Shown here: in pieces, positions 37,243-45,666 of the stretch | How the letters are laid out: each line of letters begins with the position of its first letter | Numbering within the stretch: position 1 is the stretch's first letter | NCBI GenBank assembly: GCA_001899635.1 | Contig: MKVQ01000040.1 | Coordinates: forward strand, 189,915-253,914 | Direction: 5' to 3' | DNA: 64,000 nucleotides | DNA from: Myxococcales bacterium 68-20 | Lineage (GTDB): Bacteria > Myxococcota_A > Polyangia > Polyangiales > Polyangiaceae | Program-made: the position numbers and the translations under genes | The notes under the pieces: generated by a model | What the model saw: the letters and a program-made list of their open reading frames with translations, nothing else | Database searches by the model: none | Told to the model about the DNA's origin: nothing

Positions 37243-37997
37243 GACAAACGCACCTGGGGCGCGAGCGGAGAATTGGGATAGGCAGAGAGAAACCGAGAAG
37301 CGACGACGCACGCCTCGCCGTCCCGGCCGAGCGCCGAGAGCGCGAGAGCACGTTGCGCTTCGAACTCGGGGCCGAGGACACCCCGCGGGAACTCGCGTGC
37401 GTGCTGGTCGATGAGCGCAAGGGCGTGCGACGGATGTTTCGACTGGATTGCCGCGTTCGTCTCGGCGAGGAGCAAGACCTCGGCGTCGAGGGTGCCGGCG
37501 CGGCGTGCACTCTTCACCGTCGCCGGTGCCGGATTCACGGAGGGCAACTTCGCAGGATCGTCCATCGTGAGGACCGGTATCGAGTCGGTGCTTGGCCCTC
37601 TCTCGTCGGTATCCGGCGCCCGCTGCGAGTCGGTGCCGGGATCCGGAGACGGGGCTGCCGTGACCGCACTGCCCGAGGCAGCGTCGTTCGGTCCGGTCGT
37701 CGAGAGGCCGACTGTCCTGCCGCGTGGCGCAACCATCGAATACGTCGCTGCCGAGAGTCCCGCGACCGAGATCGCGATCGTCGCGAGCTTGATGAAGCGC
37801 GAGCGGACTCTGAAGCGCGGGATATTGGCGGCGGCGCCCGGCGTCCGGAGCGCGCTCGACATCGAGGCAGGCACGTCACGTCGGAAGGAGACGCGCGAGG
37901 ACAGCCCTGCTTTGACTCGCAGCGCGTCGTCCGTCGTCGGTGAACCGAGCGCGTCTGCCGATCGAATGAACTGCTCGAACTCGTCGTCGGAGCTCAT
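37221..37997 (-). CDS. Membrane-anchored anti-sigma-like protein with TPR-like C-terminus (module 2)
   Basis: A 258-residue protein. N-terminal cytoplasmic part (MSSDDEFEQFIRSADALGS), one transmembrane helix near residues 70-88 (LATIAISVAGLSAATYSMVA), Asp/Pro/Thr-rich linker, then a helical domain with HPSHALALIDQHAREFPRG and LSALGRDGEACVVASRF, which aligns with the C-terminal domain of the partner protein at 21344-22207. ATG overlaps the ECF sigma stop (ATGA) and has GGAGGTT upstream. It is probably the regulator of that sigma factor. No ZAS zinc motif is present. Confidence 0.78.
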   Translation of the reverse strand: MSSDDEFEQFIRSADALGSPTTDDALRVKAGLSSRVSFRRDVPASMSSALRTPGAAANIPRFRVRSRFIKLATIAISVAGLSAATYSMVAPRGRTVGLSTTGPNDAASGSAVTAAPSPDPGTDSQRAPDTDERGPSTDSIPVLTMDDPAKLPSVNPAPATVKSARRAGTLDAEVLLLAETNAAIQSKHPSHALALIDQHAREFPRGVLGPEFEAQRALALSALGRDGEACVVASRFLSAYPNSPLAPQVRLSCNESDR

Positions 37998-38533
37998 CGT
38001 AACCTCCAGGCGTCTCTTGCCTTGGCGCGCTCCCACGCGGCGCGCACTGCCTCTCGTGCGTGCCGGAGACGTGAGGCCACGGTGTTGCTACTGACTCCCA
38101 GCAGATGACCGATCTCGGTCGCGTTGAGCCCTTCGAGCTCCGCCATGACGAAGACCTCGCGTTTGTCGTCGTCGAGGCCGTCGAGGATCGATTGCAGCAA
38201 CGTGACGGCTTCCTTTTGCGTGACGGCCGCCTCTGGATGCACCCCCTCGGTGGCGATGGCATCGACCTCGACCCCGCCATCGCCGGCAGGACCGCTGCTC
38301 CGACGTCGCTTGAAGTTGCGGACGATCCCGAACGTGACGCCGAAGACCCAGCTCTTCAGTGACGAGCGGCCCTCGAAATCGTCGAGCCGCCCGTAGAGCG
38401 TGAGGAACACCTCCTGGACGACGTCGTCCAGGCTGTGCTGAGGCACGCCGAGACGAGCCGCCCACCGCCACACCAGCGGGAAGTACTGCTCGTAGACCTC
38501 GAGGAAGTCGGCCCTGTCCTCGCGCGTGCCCAT
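37994..38533 (-). CDS. ECF-family RNA polymerase sigma factor (module 2)
   Basis: A 179-residue sigma factor from ATG 38533 (MGTREDRADFLEVYEQYFP). Region 2 includes WRWAARLGVPQHSLDDVVQE and LKSWVFGVTFGIVRNFKRR. Region 4 includes LDDDKREVFVMAELEGLNAT and IGHLLGVSSNTVASRLRHA. A further ATG at 38587 would add 18 residues without conserved features. The stop overlaps the anti-sigma-like gene. It heads the operon sigma, anti-sigma-like, VWA lipoprotein. Confidence 0.9.
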   Translation of the reverse strand: MGTREDRADFLEVYEQYFPLVWRWAARLGVPQHSLDDVVQEVFLTLYGRLDDFEGRSSLKSWVFGVTFGIVRNFKRRRSSGPAGDGGVEVDAIATEGVHPEAAVTQKEAVTLLQSILDGLDDDKREVFVMAELEGLNATEIGHLLGVSSNTVASRLRHAREAVRAAWERAKARDAWRLR

Positions 38534-38911
38534 CTCGGCATGTCCGCTCCGCGGACGCGAAAGCAAGGCACGTGCGATGACGTGCACGTACGCCTAGTGT
38601 CGGTCGAACGCGTAGGTCGTCAATGAAAATACCGGGGGAGAGCCGGTCCTTCGTTTCCACCCCGCTGTCGCGCTTACGAGACGGTGCCGGCGCTCGCTTT
38701 CATTAGCTGCGGTAAGTCGGCGTGCTCGGTACCGGACCGGCGCAGCAAGTCACCATCGGGCGACCACCGCAGGCGACGAAGCTCGCGACGACGAGAGCCG
38801 TCACCAAGACCACCGCGACGCGAGCCCGCCCCGGTCGCTCGGGAAACCGTCCGACGGCAACTCGACGACGACCTCGATTCAGAGTGAGTCGTTGTCGCGT
38901 GCTGTTGGCCG
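38534..38911. other. 378-base gap with a possible tiny lipoprotein
   Basis: Between two leftward genes. The left half contains the short hydrophobic frame listed separately (38703-38813). Promoter elements of the sigma operon should lie at 38534-38700, but no clear ECF-type GGAAC/-10 pair was found. Confidence 0.5.
38703..38813 (-). CDS. Possible 36-residue lipoprotein
   Basis: A frame reads VVLVTALVVASFVACGG then RPMVTCCAGPVPSTPTYRS. This is a hydrophobic stretch ending in a lipobox-like F-V-A-C, followed by a short Cys-containing tail. The only nearby starts are GTG codons inside the hydrophobic stretch; the charged residues upstream (RPGRARVA) lack a start codon. It could be a small entericidin-like lipoprotein or chance. 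It follows the PEGA gene by about 100 bases on the same strand. Confidence 0.25.
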   Translation of the reverse strand: MVLVTALVVASFVACGGRPMVTCCAGPVPSTPTYRS

Positions 38912-40690
38912 TCAGGGGCCGAACATCATGCCCAGCACCGGACCGACGAAGACCTGGACGTTCGACGCCAGCTCGTAGGACGGCGTGCTGAGACCGCGGA
39001 AGCCGAGCGAGTGCCCGCCTTCCTGCTGTGTCCTGGGGTTCTCCCGACCGTTCATGAACGAGCCCGGCGTCTCGAGGAACATCTGGACGCCGAGTGACAG
39101 CGCAACGCCGGGGGAGAGGCGATACATCACCGACGGCTCGATCGAGACCACCGGGCTCGCGTAGGTCACGCCGTCGCTGACGAACACGTCGCGAAGGCCC
39201 GAGCCGTCCTTCGCCGTCGTGAGGCGGTCGACGGACATCAGTCGATAGGAGACGCCCGCACCGGCGGCGACGCCGACGCGAACCTTCGTCGACTGCCACG
39301 TCAGGCGGACGCGGGCGAGGGCCATGCCGCCGGCCCGGCGGAGATTGAACTCCTCGCGCCGTGCCGGATCCGGACCGATGCCCGGATCGGTGTTGGTCGC
39401 GTTCCAGTCGTTCTTCAGCGTTCGCTGGTCGTAGTGCCCGGCGGCGTAGAGCTCGATCCCGACCGGATCCCAGTGGTAGCCGATGAACCCACCGAGGCCG
39501 CCGCCGATGCCGTCCGGTGTCTCGCAGGAGACGAGCGCGGCGACCTGGCTCTTGGACTCGCACCGCTGCTGGATCGAGCTTCCGGTGCCGCCCGGCGTCA
39601 GCAGGCCCAGGAGCCCGAAGCCTCCGTAGATCCCTTCGAGGCGCTCGGTCTCTTGGACCGGCCCGGTCGAGATCGTCGAGCTGAGCTTCAAGGTGACCGT
39701 GCGTGCGAGCGGCTCCCTCTCTTTGACGACGAGGTCTTCCTCGAACGGGTCGTACCCCTCGCGCGTGATCTTCAGCCGGTGGGTGCCCGCGGGGATGTCG
39801 CCGATGAAGCTGCCCTCGCCGACGAGCTTGTCGTCGATGTAGATGAGGCCCTTCGCGTCGCTGGTGCCGATCTTGATCGAGGCGCTGTTTGCGGAGGCGA
39901 CGAGCTCGACCTCGTGCGTCTTTCCGCGTTCGACGGTGACCTTCTGCGGGGTCGCGACGAGGCCCGTGCTGCGAGCACCGATGTCGTGCTGCCCGGCCTC
40001 GACCTCGCCGGTCCACGGGGCGTCACCCATGTCGACGCCATCGACGGTGACGCGGATCGCCTTGCCGGTCTTCTCCTTGACGACGAGCTTGCCCTTGGTC
40101 GCCCTTGGGGTGAGCGTGGCTTGAACCGTGGTCGTGGTGCCGGCACCGACGTTCGGCGACTGGTCGAACGGGAGGAAGCCGTCCTTCGTCACGTGGACCC
40201 GCCGCGCGCCCGTCGCGACGCGAATCGGACCGGTGAGGGGAGAGGTGCCCACCTTCTTCCCGTCGACGACGACCTCCGCGCCCGGTTCGTTGACGGTGAT
40301 CGTGAGGGCGCCCGTCTTCTCGTCGAGCTCCTTGAGGCGCGCCTCTGCGGTCTTCTTCTTCGCGGCGGGGGCCTTCGCGCCGTACTTCTCGAGCCACTCG
40401 GTATACGCCGCGTGGGCCTCGGCGAGGTGCCCGCCGTCCTGGTAAAGCGCGTTCGCCAGACCCTCGAGCGCCTCGCTGCTCGGCTGCGCCTTGTTCGCCG
40501 CGTCGAACGAGCGAGCGGCCGTCGCCCAGTCCTTCGACTTCACCGCCTTGTTCGCATCGGCGAGCGAGGCCTTCGCGTCGCCCGAGGGCTGCGCGAACGA
40601 GGTCGACGCGGTCAGGACGACCGAGGGCAAGAGCGCAGCGGTGACGACGGCGGCAACGCGACGCCGCACCCGCGGGGGCAAGAGAGCCAT
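38912..40690 (-). CDS. Exported TPR-PEGA protein with C-terminal outer-membrane-type domain
   Basis: A 592-residue protein. Signal peptide (MALLPPRVRRRVAAVVTAAL, cleavage near SFAQP). A TPR-like pair covers ~30-100 (WATAARSFDAANKAQPSSE). Four PEGA-like modules follow: GAEVVVDGKKVGTSPLTG, IRVTVDGVDMGDAPWTGE, SASIKIGTSDAKGLIYIDD and YDPFEEDLVV. From ~360 the chain is Gly-rich with barrel-like strands (GGLGGFIGYHWDPVGIELYA) and ends NVQVFVGPVLGMMFGP. It is probably an envelope protein. ATG 40690 is chosen for the signal peptide; the open frame upstream is not conserved. Confidence 0.83.
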   Translation of the reverse strand: MALLPPRVRRRVAAVVTAALLPSVVLTASTSFAQPSGDAKASLADANKAVKSKDWATAARSFDAANKAQPSSEALEGLANALYQDGGHLAEAHAAYTEWLEKYGAKAPAAKKKTAEARLKELDEKTGALTITVNEPGAEVVVDGKKVGTSPLTGPIRVATGARRVHVTKDGFLPFDQSPNVGAGTTTTVQATLTPRATKGKLVVKEKTGKAIRVTVDGVDMGDAPWTGEVEAGQHDIGARSTGLVATPQKVTVERGKTHEVELVASANSASIKIGTSDAKGLIYIDDKLVGEGSFIGDIPAGTHRLKITREGYDPFEEDLVVKEREPLARTVTLKLSSTISTGPVQETERLEGIYGGFGLLGLLTPGGTGSSIQQRCESKSQVAALVSCETPDGIGGGLGGFIGYHWDPVGIELYAAGHYDQRTLKNDWNATNTDPGIGPDPARREEFNLRRAGGMALARVRLTWQSTKVRVGVAAGAGVSYRLMSVDRLTTAKDGSGLRDVFVSDGVTYASPVVSIEPSVMYRLSPGVALSLGVQMFLETPGSFMNGRENPRTQQEGGHSLGFRGLSTPSYELASNVQVFVGPVLGMMFGP

Positions 40691-40763
40691 CGGGCGCGAG
40701 GTTACATCACTCCGGGACGTCGCGACCACCTGGTTGCGGCGCGATGGCGCCCTGGAAACCCGC

Positions 40764-41927
40764 CTATTCGGCGGCAGGCTCGGGGGGATCGATGTACGCG
40801 ACTTCCTCGCCACGGAACGTCCGGAGCACCGTCCGTCCCGGCTCGCGCGCGACCACGTAGTCGGGCGTGACGGGGACCTTTCCGCGTCCGGCGGGGGTGT
40901 CACAGATGAACTTCGGGAGCGCGATGCCGGAGAGACGACCCTGGAGTCGTTCCATGATCGCGATGCCCTTCGCGAGCGGCGTGCGGAGGTGGCCCGTTCC
41001 GCGGACTGGATCGGCGGTGAGGAGGTAATACGGACGCACGCGGGCGCGGACGAGACCGCGGAACAGCTTCTCGAGGACGTCGGCGTCGTCGTTGATCCCG
41101 GCGAGGAGCACCGACTGGTTCATCACCGGAAAGCCCGCGTCGGCGAGACGCGTGCACGCGCCGATCGACTCGGGGGTGAGCTCCTTCGGGTGGTTGAAAT
41201 GGGTCATCACCCATACCGGGTGATGCTTGCGGAGCGCGTCGAGCAGCTCGCCCGTCACGCGCATCGGCAGGGTGACCGGGACGCGGGTCGCGAGACGGAT
41301 CGTCTCGACGGTGGGGATGGCGCGGATGCGGGTGAGGAGGCGATCGAGGCGCTCGGTCGCCATCGCCATCGGGTCACCGCCGCTCACGATGACGTCGCGG
41401 ATCTCGGGATGCGCGGCGATCCACGCGAGCGCGGGCTCGAGCCGCTCGAGCGGCGCGGGCCCGCCGCCGTCACCGACCATGCGCGAGCGCGTGCAGAAGC
41501 GGCAATAGACGGCGCAGCGATCGGTCGCGAGGAGCAGGACGCGATCGGGGTAGCGACGAACGAGGTGGGGAGCGACCTCGTGCTCGACCTCGCCGAGGGG
41601 GTCGACCATGTCGCCGTGCACCTCGCGCGCCTCGAGCGCACGCGGCACGCACTGGCGCCGGATGGGACACGTGGGGTCGTGGCGATCGCAGAGCGCGAGG
41701 TAGTACGGCGTGACGGCGATCGGCAGGCCCTCGAGCTCTGCGCGGCGCGCGCCCTCGATCTCGTCGGGGGTCAGCTCGAGCACCTTCGCGAGGTCTTCCA
41801 CGCTGCGCGCGGACTCGCGGAGCTGCGCGTGCCAGTCGTTCGGCCCGGGCGGGGCCGAGCTGGTGTGCGCGCTCTCGCTCGTGCCTTTGACACGGACGAG
41901 AGCCTCGGGAGAGATGATGCTTGCCAC
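40764..41927 (-). CDS. KamA-family radical SAM protein (lysine 2,3-aminomutase type)
   Basis: A 387-residue radical SAM enzyme. It binds a 4Fe-4S cluster through CAVYCRFC (Cx3Cx2C) and uses SAM and PLP to shift an amino group in L-lysine or on EF-P lysine 34. The lysine-binding aspartates of the family are present in LLTADPVRGTGHLRT and LPKFICDTPAGRGK. The upstream helical part (SVEDLAKVLELTPDEIEGAR) is typical. It is longer than EpmB (~340) and near KamA (~420), so the substrate is not settled. The GTG start has GAGGGAG close upstream and lies 7 bases past the PpiC-type gene stop, so they form an operon. Confidence 0.88.
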   Translation of the reverse strand: MASIISPEALVRVKGTSESAHTSSAPPGPNDWHAQLRESARSVEDLAKVLELTPDEIEGARRAELEGLPIAVTPYYLALCDRHDPTCPIRRQCVPRALEAREVHGDMVDPLGEVEHEVAPHLVRRYPDRVLLLATDRCAVYCRFCTRSRMVGDGGGPAPLERLEPALAWIAAHPEIRDVIVSGGDPMAMATERLDRLLTRIRAIPTVETIRLATRVPVTLPMRVTGELLDALRKHHPVWVMTHFNHPKELTPESIGACTRLADAGFPVMNQSVLLAGINDDADVLEKLFRGLVRARVRPYYLLTADPVRGTGHLRTPLAKGIAIMERLQGRLSGIALPKFICDTPAGRGKVPVTPDYVVAREPGRTVLRTFRGEEVAYIDPPEPAAE

Positions 41928-41934
41928 GGCTCCC

Positions 41935-43014
41935 TCAGCGCCCGGCGTCGGCAGCGGAAGGTGTGCCGGGGTTGGCGGGCGCCTGTGGCGACGGGACAGC
42001 CGACGAGGACCCGAGATTGACCTTCACCGTCGCGAGCGCGGACTCGTCGATCTCGACCTTCACGCTCTTCCTCAGCTCGGCAATGAGCGCGTCTTCCTTC
42101 GCGCGCAGCTTGTCCTGAGCGAGCTTCACGCGGATGCTCCGCTCGGCCTCGTCGTAGGAGCGCTCGTGAGGAGGGATCTTCTGCGTGAGGCGTACGACGT
42201 AGAAGCGGCCGCCGGAGGGGACGACCTTGGAATGGACGCCGCCGAGGTCTTCGATCTCGAAGACCGCTGCACGGACCTCCGCGGGGACGCGGGGGTTGTC
42301 TCCGCGCGGATCGCCGGGAGGAGCGATGATGCCGAGGTCGCCGGCGAGATCGACCGGGACGTTGGCGCGGGCCTGCGCGTCGAGCGACTTGCTGCGGACC
42401 AGCTCACCCCACTGCGCGGCCCCAGGGGTCTTCTTGGCCGCGGCGAGCACGCCCTGCGCGTCGGCCTCGCTCGCGACCATGACGACGGAGACGCGGCGGC
42501 GCTCCGGGTCCTTGTATTCTGCACGGTGCGCCTCGAACCAGGCGCGGACCTCCGACTCGGGCACGTCGGCGGGCGTCGGGGCGCCTTTGCGCGCCTCGGC
42601 GAGCATCGCGTCGCGGAGGATCGCCCGGAGCTCCTGCTGGGCAAGGGGATCCTTGTCGTAGCCCTTGGCCGTCGCCTCCATCGCGAGGAGCTCGACGGTG
42701 ATCATCTCGTCGAGGAGCTCCTTGCGACGTTCGGCCGACTGGTACCGGAGCCGATCGAACTGGTCCATGTGCTCGAGCGCGGCGGTGTAGTCGCCGAGCG
42801 TGATCGTCGTGTCGCCGACCCGCGCGAGGACCTGCGCGGCTTGCTCGTCGGTCAGGAGCGTCGTCGGAGAGGGCCCAGCATCGGACGCTTTGCTGCCGTC
42901 GCACGACTTGCAGCCGACGACCGCTGAGCTGCCCGCGAGGACCGCGATGGCGATGGCGAGCGTGACGCCACGGTGTCGGCGCTTCTGGATCGTGTCCTGC
43001 TGAGGCCTCGTCAC
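41935..43014 (-). CDS. PpiC/SurA-type peptidyl-prolyl isomerase lipoprotein
   Basis: A 359-residue lipoprotein with a charged N-terminus (TRPQQDTIQKRRHRG), hydrophobic core and lipobox V-V-G-C. A SurA-like helical N-domain (~65-150; ALEHMDQFDRLRYQSAERR) is followed by a parvulin domain (~170-300) with ERRRVSVVMVASEADAQGVL, AGDLGIIAPPGD and SKVVPSGGRFYVVRLTQKI. It likely helps fold outer-membrane or secreted proteins. The GTG start is the last before the signal sequence. A frame extension upstream is not conserved. It is divergent from pyrH across a 171-base gap. Confidence 0.88.
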   Translation of the reverse strand: MTRPQQDTIQKRRHRGVTLAIAIAVLAGSSAVVGCKSCDGSKASDAGPSPTTLLTDEQAAQVLARVGDTTITLGDYTAALEHMDQFDRLRYQSAERRKELLDEMITVELLAMEATAKGYDKDPLAQQELRAILRDAMLAEARKGAPTPADVPESEVRAWFEAHRAEYKDPERRRVSVVMVASEADAQGVLAAAKKTPGAAQWGELVRSKSLDAQARANVPVDLAGDLGIIAPPGDPRGDNPRVPAEVRAAVFEIEDLGGVHSKVVPSGGRFYVVRLTQKIPPHERSYDEAERSIRVKLAQDKLRAKEDALIAELRKSVKVEIDESALATVKVNLGSSSAVPSPQAPANPGTPSAADAGR

Positions 43015-43185
43015 GGCCGCGAAACCTAGCACAATGCCCGCGCCTGCGCCGGGGAGGAGGCTCGGGCACGTCCCGGCGACGGCCGTCCCGAGCTCGAGCC
43101 TCCGCACCGGCCGGCGTGCGCTTCTGCGCGTCGGGTGCGGCTCGCTGTTGCGTGCGGGAGCCGTGCCGGGTAATCACCCCCCCAC

Positions 43186-43971
43186 ATGCGCGATCCCCTC
43201 CAAGGGCCGCAATCCGGTCCACGCCTCGACACCATCGCGCCGCCCGCGCGCGATTCCCGTCTCCGCTACCGTCGCATCATTCTGAAGCTCAGCGGAGAAG
43301 CTCTTTGCGGCTCGGCAGGCGGCTTCGGCATCCAGCCCGAAGTCCTCCGCGCGACGGCCCAAGAGCTCGCCGAGGTCTGGAACGCCGGTGTCCAGGTCGG
43401 CATCGTCGTCGGCGGCGGCAACATCTTCCGCGGCCTCAAGGGCGCCAGCGCCGGCATGGACCGCGCGCAGAGCGACTACATGGGCATGCTCGCGACCGTC
43501 ATCAACTCGCTCGCGCTCCAGGATGCGCTCGAGCAGGCCGGCGTCCCCACGCGCGTGCAGACGGCGATCGAGATCCGCCAGATCGCCGAGCCGTACATCC
43601 GGCGGCGTGCGGTCCGTCACTTCGAGAAGGGACGCTTCGTCATCTTCGCGGCCGGTACGGGCAACCCGTACTTCTCGACGGACACCGCTGCTGCGCTCCG
43701 CGCGATGGAGGTCCACGCGGACGCGCTCTTCAAGGCCACGAAGGTCGAGGGCGTCTACGACAAGGACCCGGTCAAGCACCCCGACGCGAAGATGTACGAC
43801 CGCATGGCCTTCGCCCGGTTCATCAACGATCGAATCGGCGTGATGGACTCGACCGCGGCCACGCTCTGCCGTGACAACAACATGCCGATTCGCGTCTTCA
43901 AGCTGACGACGCCCGGCAACATCAAGCGCGTCGTCTTCGGCGAGCCGATCGGCACGACCGTCGAGGGCTGA
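43186..43971 (+). CDS. pyrH: UMP kinase PyrH
   Basis: A 261-residue amino-acid-kinase-family enzyme that phosphorylates UMP to UDP. Conserved segments: [20 protein letters not shown] (phosphate-binding), [33 protein letters not shown], the [20 protein letters not shown] signature, and [20 protein letters not shown]. The N-terminal ~25 residues precede the core and vary in the family; an internal start could be used. The length is slightly above the usual 235-245. tsf and frr, common neighbours of pyrH, are not adjacent here. Confidence 0.96.
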   Translation: MRDPLQGPQSGPRLDTIAPPARDSRLRYRRIILKLSGEALCGSAGGFGIQPEVLRATAQELAEVWNAGVQVGIVVGGGNIFRGLKGASAGMDRAQSDYMGMLATVINSLALQDALEQAGVPTRVQTAIEIRQIAEPYIRRRAVRHFEKGRFVIFAAGTGNPYFSTDTAAALRAMEVHADALFKATKVEGVYDKDPVKHPDAKMYDRMAFARFINDRIGVMDSTAATLCRDNNMPIRVFKLTTPGNIKRVVFGEPIGTTVEG

Positions 43972-44047
43972 GCAGAACGCGGGGTGGGCGCATGCTTGCG
44001 CTCGCCCGATGACCTCCGCTGGATCGCTTCCTGCGTGATCGGATCCG

Positions 44048-44311
44048 ATGCGATCGGATCTTCAGGCAGCTCCCCTGTTCATCGGTGGTGTCGCGGTCGG
44101 GCTCATCCTCGCCGGCGTGCCACTCCTCGCCATCGAGGCAATTCGCCGCGTGCGAGCGCGGCGCGTGAGTCAGATGGTGTTCATCGACGGCGTGTATCCG
44201 ATCGATGAGATCGTGCTCGACGCCCGACCGGCAGAGGAGGGGAACTCCACCGAGCCACCTCGTCTGGTGAGCGAGATGCCGGAGTTCGCTCCGATGAGCC
44301 AGCGCTGGTAG
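44048..44311 (+). CDS. Small single-pass membrane protein
   Basis: An 87-residue protein: one hydrophobic helix at residues 8-30 (APLFIGGVAVGLILAGVPLL) followed by a basic stretch (RRVRARRVS) and an acidic C-terminal tail. The basic run after the helix suggests the tail is cytoplasmic. No strong ribosome site is present. It lies between pyrH and a convergent kinase gene, 76 bases after pyrH. Function unknown; plausible but not certain gene. Confidence 0.55.
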   Translation: MRSDLQAAPLFIGGVAVGLILAGVPLLAIEAIRRVRARRVSQMVFIDGVYPIDEIVLDARPAEEGNSTEPPRLVSEMPEFAPMSQRW

Positions 44312-44331
44312 AGCTCGGGCGCGACTGCGTA

Positions 44332-45555
44332 TCAGGCCGAGCGCTGGGCAGGGCGGAGCAGCTGGGTCGGCTCGTCCCATTCGTTCTCCGCGCGCGCGTG
44401 GTGCACCGGCGGATGCTCGCTCGCGTGGCGGCCGGTCTGGACGCTGCGAAGGCGGCGCGCGTTGAGGGCAGCCTTCGCCTCGAGCAGATCGCCCTGGAAT
44501 TCGGCGGCCGACGAGTAGCGGAAGGACGCGTCACGCTCCATCGCGCGGGCGACGATCCGATCGAGGACGAGCGGGATCTCCGGACGGAGCGAGCGAAGCG
44601 GCGGGAGCGAGCGGACGAGCACCGAGACGACGACCTCGCGCGCGTCCTTTCCGGGGAACGCGCGCTGACCCGAGAGGACCTCGTAGAGGATGACACCGAC
44701 GGCGTAGAGGTCGATGCGCGCGTCGAACTCGCGCTTGCCGGAGACCTGCTCGGGCGACATGTACTCGGGCGTCCCGACGACCTGACCTGCGCGCGTGAGC
44801 GTCGCGTCGTCGCGGAGCATCGCCGCCGCGCGTCGGCACATGCCGAAGTCGAGTAGCTTCACGAGCGGTCCGCAGCCGCTCCGCGGGACGAGGAACACGT
44901 TGTCCGGCTTCACGTCGCGGTGGACGACGCCGACTGCGTGCGCGGCGTCGAGCGCGGAGAGGAGCTGGAGCGCGATGTCGATCGCGTCCTCCGGCGAGAG
45001 TCGACCGAGGCGGTGGAGGCAGCGGGTGAGGGTCTCGCCGTGGAGGCGCTCCATCACGAGGTAGGGGCGCCCGTCTTCGAGATTGCCGGCGTCGGACACC
45101 GCGCAGACGTTGGGGTGATGAATCGCGGCCGCGGCGCGCGCCTCACGGGCGAGGCGAGCGTTGGCTTGGACGTCACGTGCGCCCTCCTTGATCATCTTGA
45201 GCGCCACGAGCCGGCCGAGACGGAGATCGTGAGCCTCGTAGACGATGGCGCAGCCGCCACGACCGAGCTCGGCGCGCAGCGCGTAACGACCGGCGAGCGC
45301 GGTCGGGCGCGGCGCTCTCGAGTCACGCGTTCCCGGCGCAGCGTAGTTGGGGCTCGTGCTCCAGCCACTCGCAGCGTTCGGCCGCCCGCTCGCGTGGAGG
45401 TGTCCCGGCGTCCTCGATCGATCGGTCACGGAGGCCAGGTGTGCAACGCTCGTACCGTGCGGGCGGCCGGGGCACGGACGATCCAGATCGTGCAGCTCCT
45501 CCTGCGCAGAGGAGAGAGAATTCACGGCGTTCGTCGGGTATCGGTCTCGGCTCAC
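44332..45555 (-). CDS. Serine/threonine protein kinase
   Basis: A 407-residue Hanks-type kinase. The catalytic domain spans ~90-350: LGRGGCAIVYEAHDLRLGRL (glycine loop), VALKMI (Lys), HRDVKPDNVFLV, DFGMCRRA, and GTPEYMSPEQ. The N-terminal ~85 residues are low-complexity and possibly disordered; a GTG at 45429 would shorten them. No transmembrane segment is present, so it is soluble. It lies downstream of the dapF/REC operon on the same strand with a 111-base gap. Targets unknown. Confidence 0.9.
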   Translation of the reverse strand: MSRDRYPTNAVNSLSSAQEELHDLDRPCPGRPHGTSVAHLASVTDRSRTPGHLHASGRPNAASGWSTSPNYAAPGTRDSRAPRPTALAGRYALRAELGRGGCAIVYEAHDLRLGRLVALKMIKEGARDVQANARLAREARAAAAIHHPNVCAVSDAGNLEDGRPYLVMERLHGETLTRCLHRLGRLSPEDAIDIALQLLSALDAAHAVGVVHRDVKPDNVFLVPRSGCGPLVKLLDFGMCRRAAAMLRDDATLTRAGQVVGTPEYMSPEQVSGKREFDARIDLYAVGVILYEVLSGQRAFPGKDAREVVVSVLVRSLPPLRSLRPEIPLVLDRIVARAMERDASFRYSSAAEFQGDLLEAKAALNARRLRSVQTGRHASEHPPVHHARAENEWDEPTQLLRPAQRSA

Positions 45556-45666
45556 CCTTCGAGGACGCTGGGCGAAAGCGGTATCACTGGATCTCTTTCG
45601 CCGGATCGATCGCGGACAGCGGCACCCGGCTGGAGCACGGAGCGAACGCCGTCGCCTTCCGGTGAC

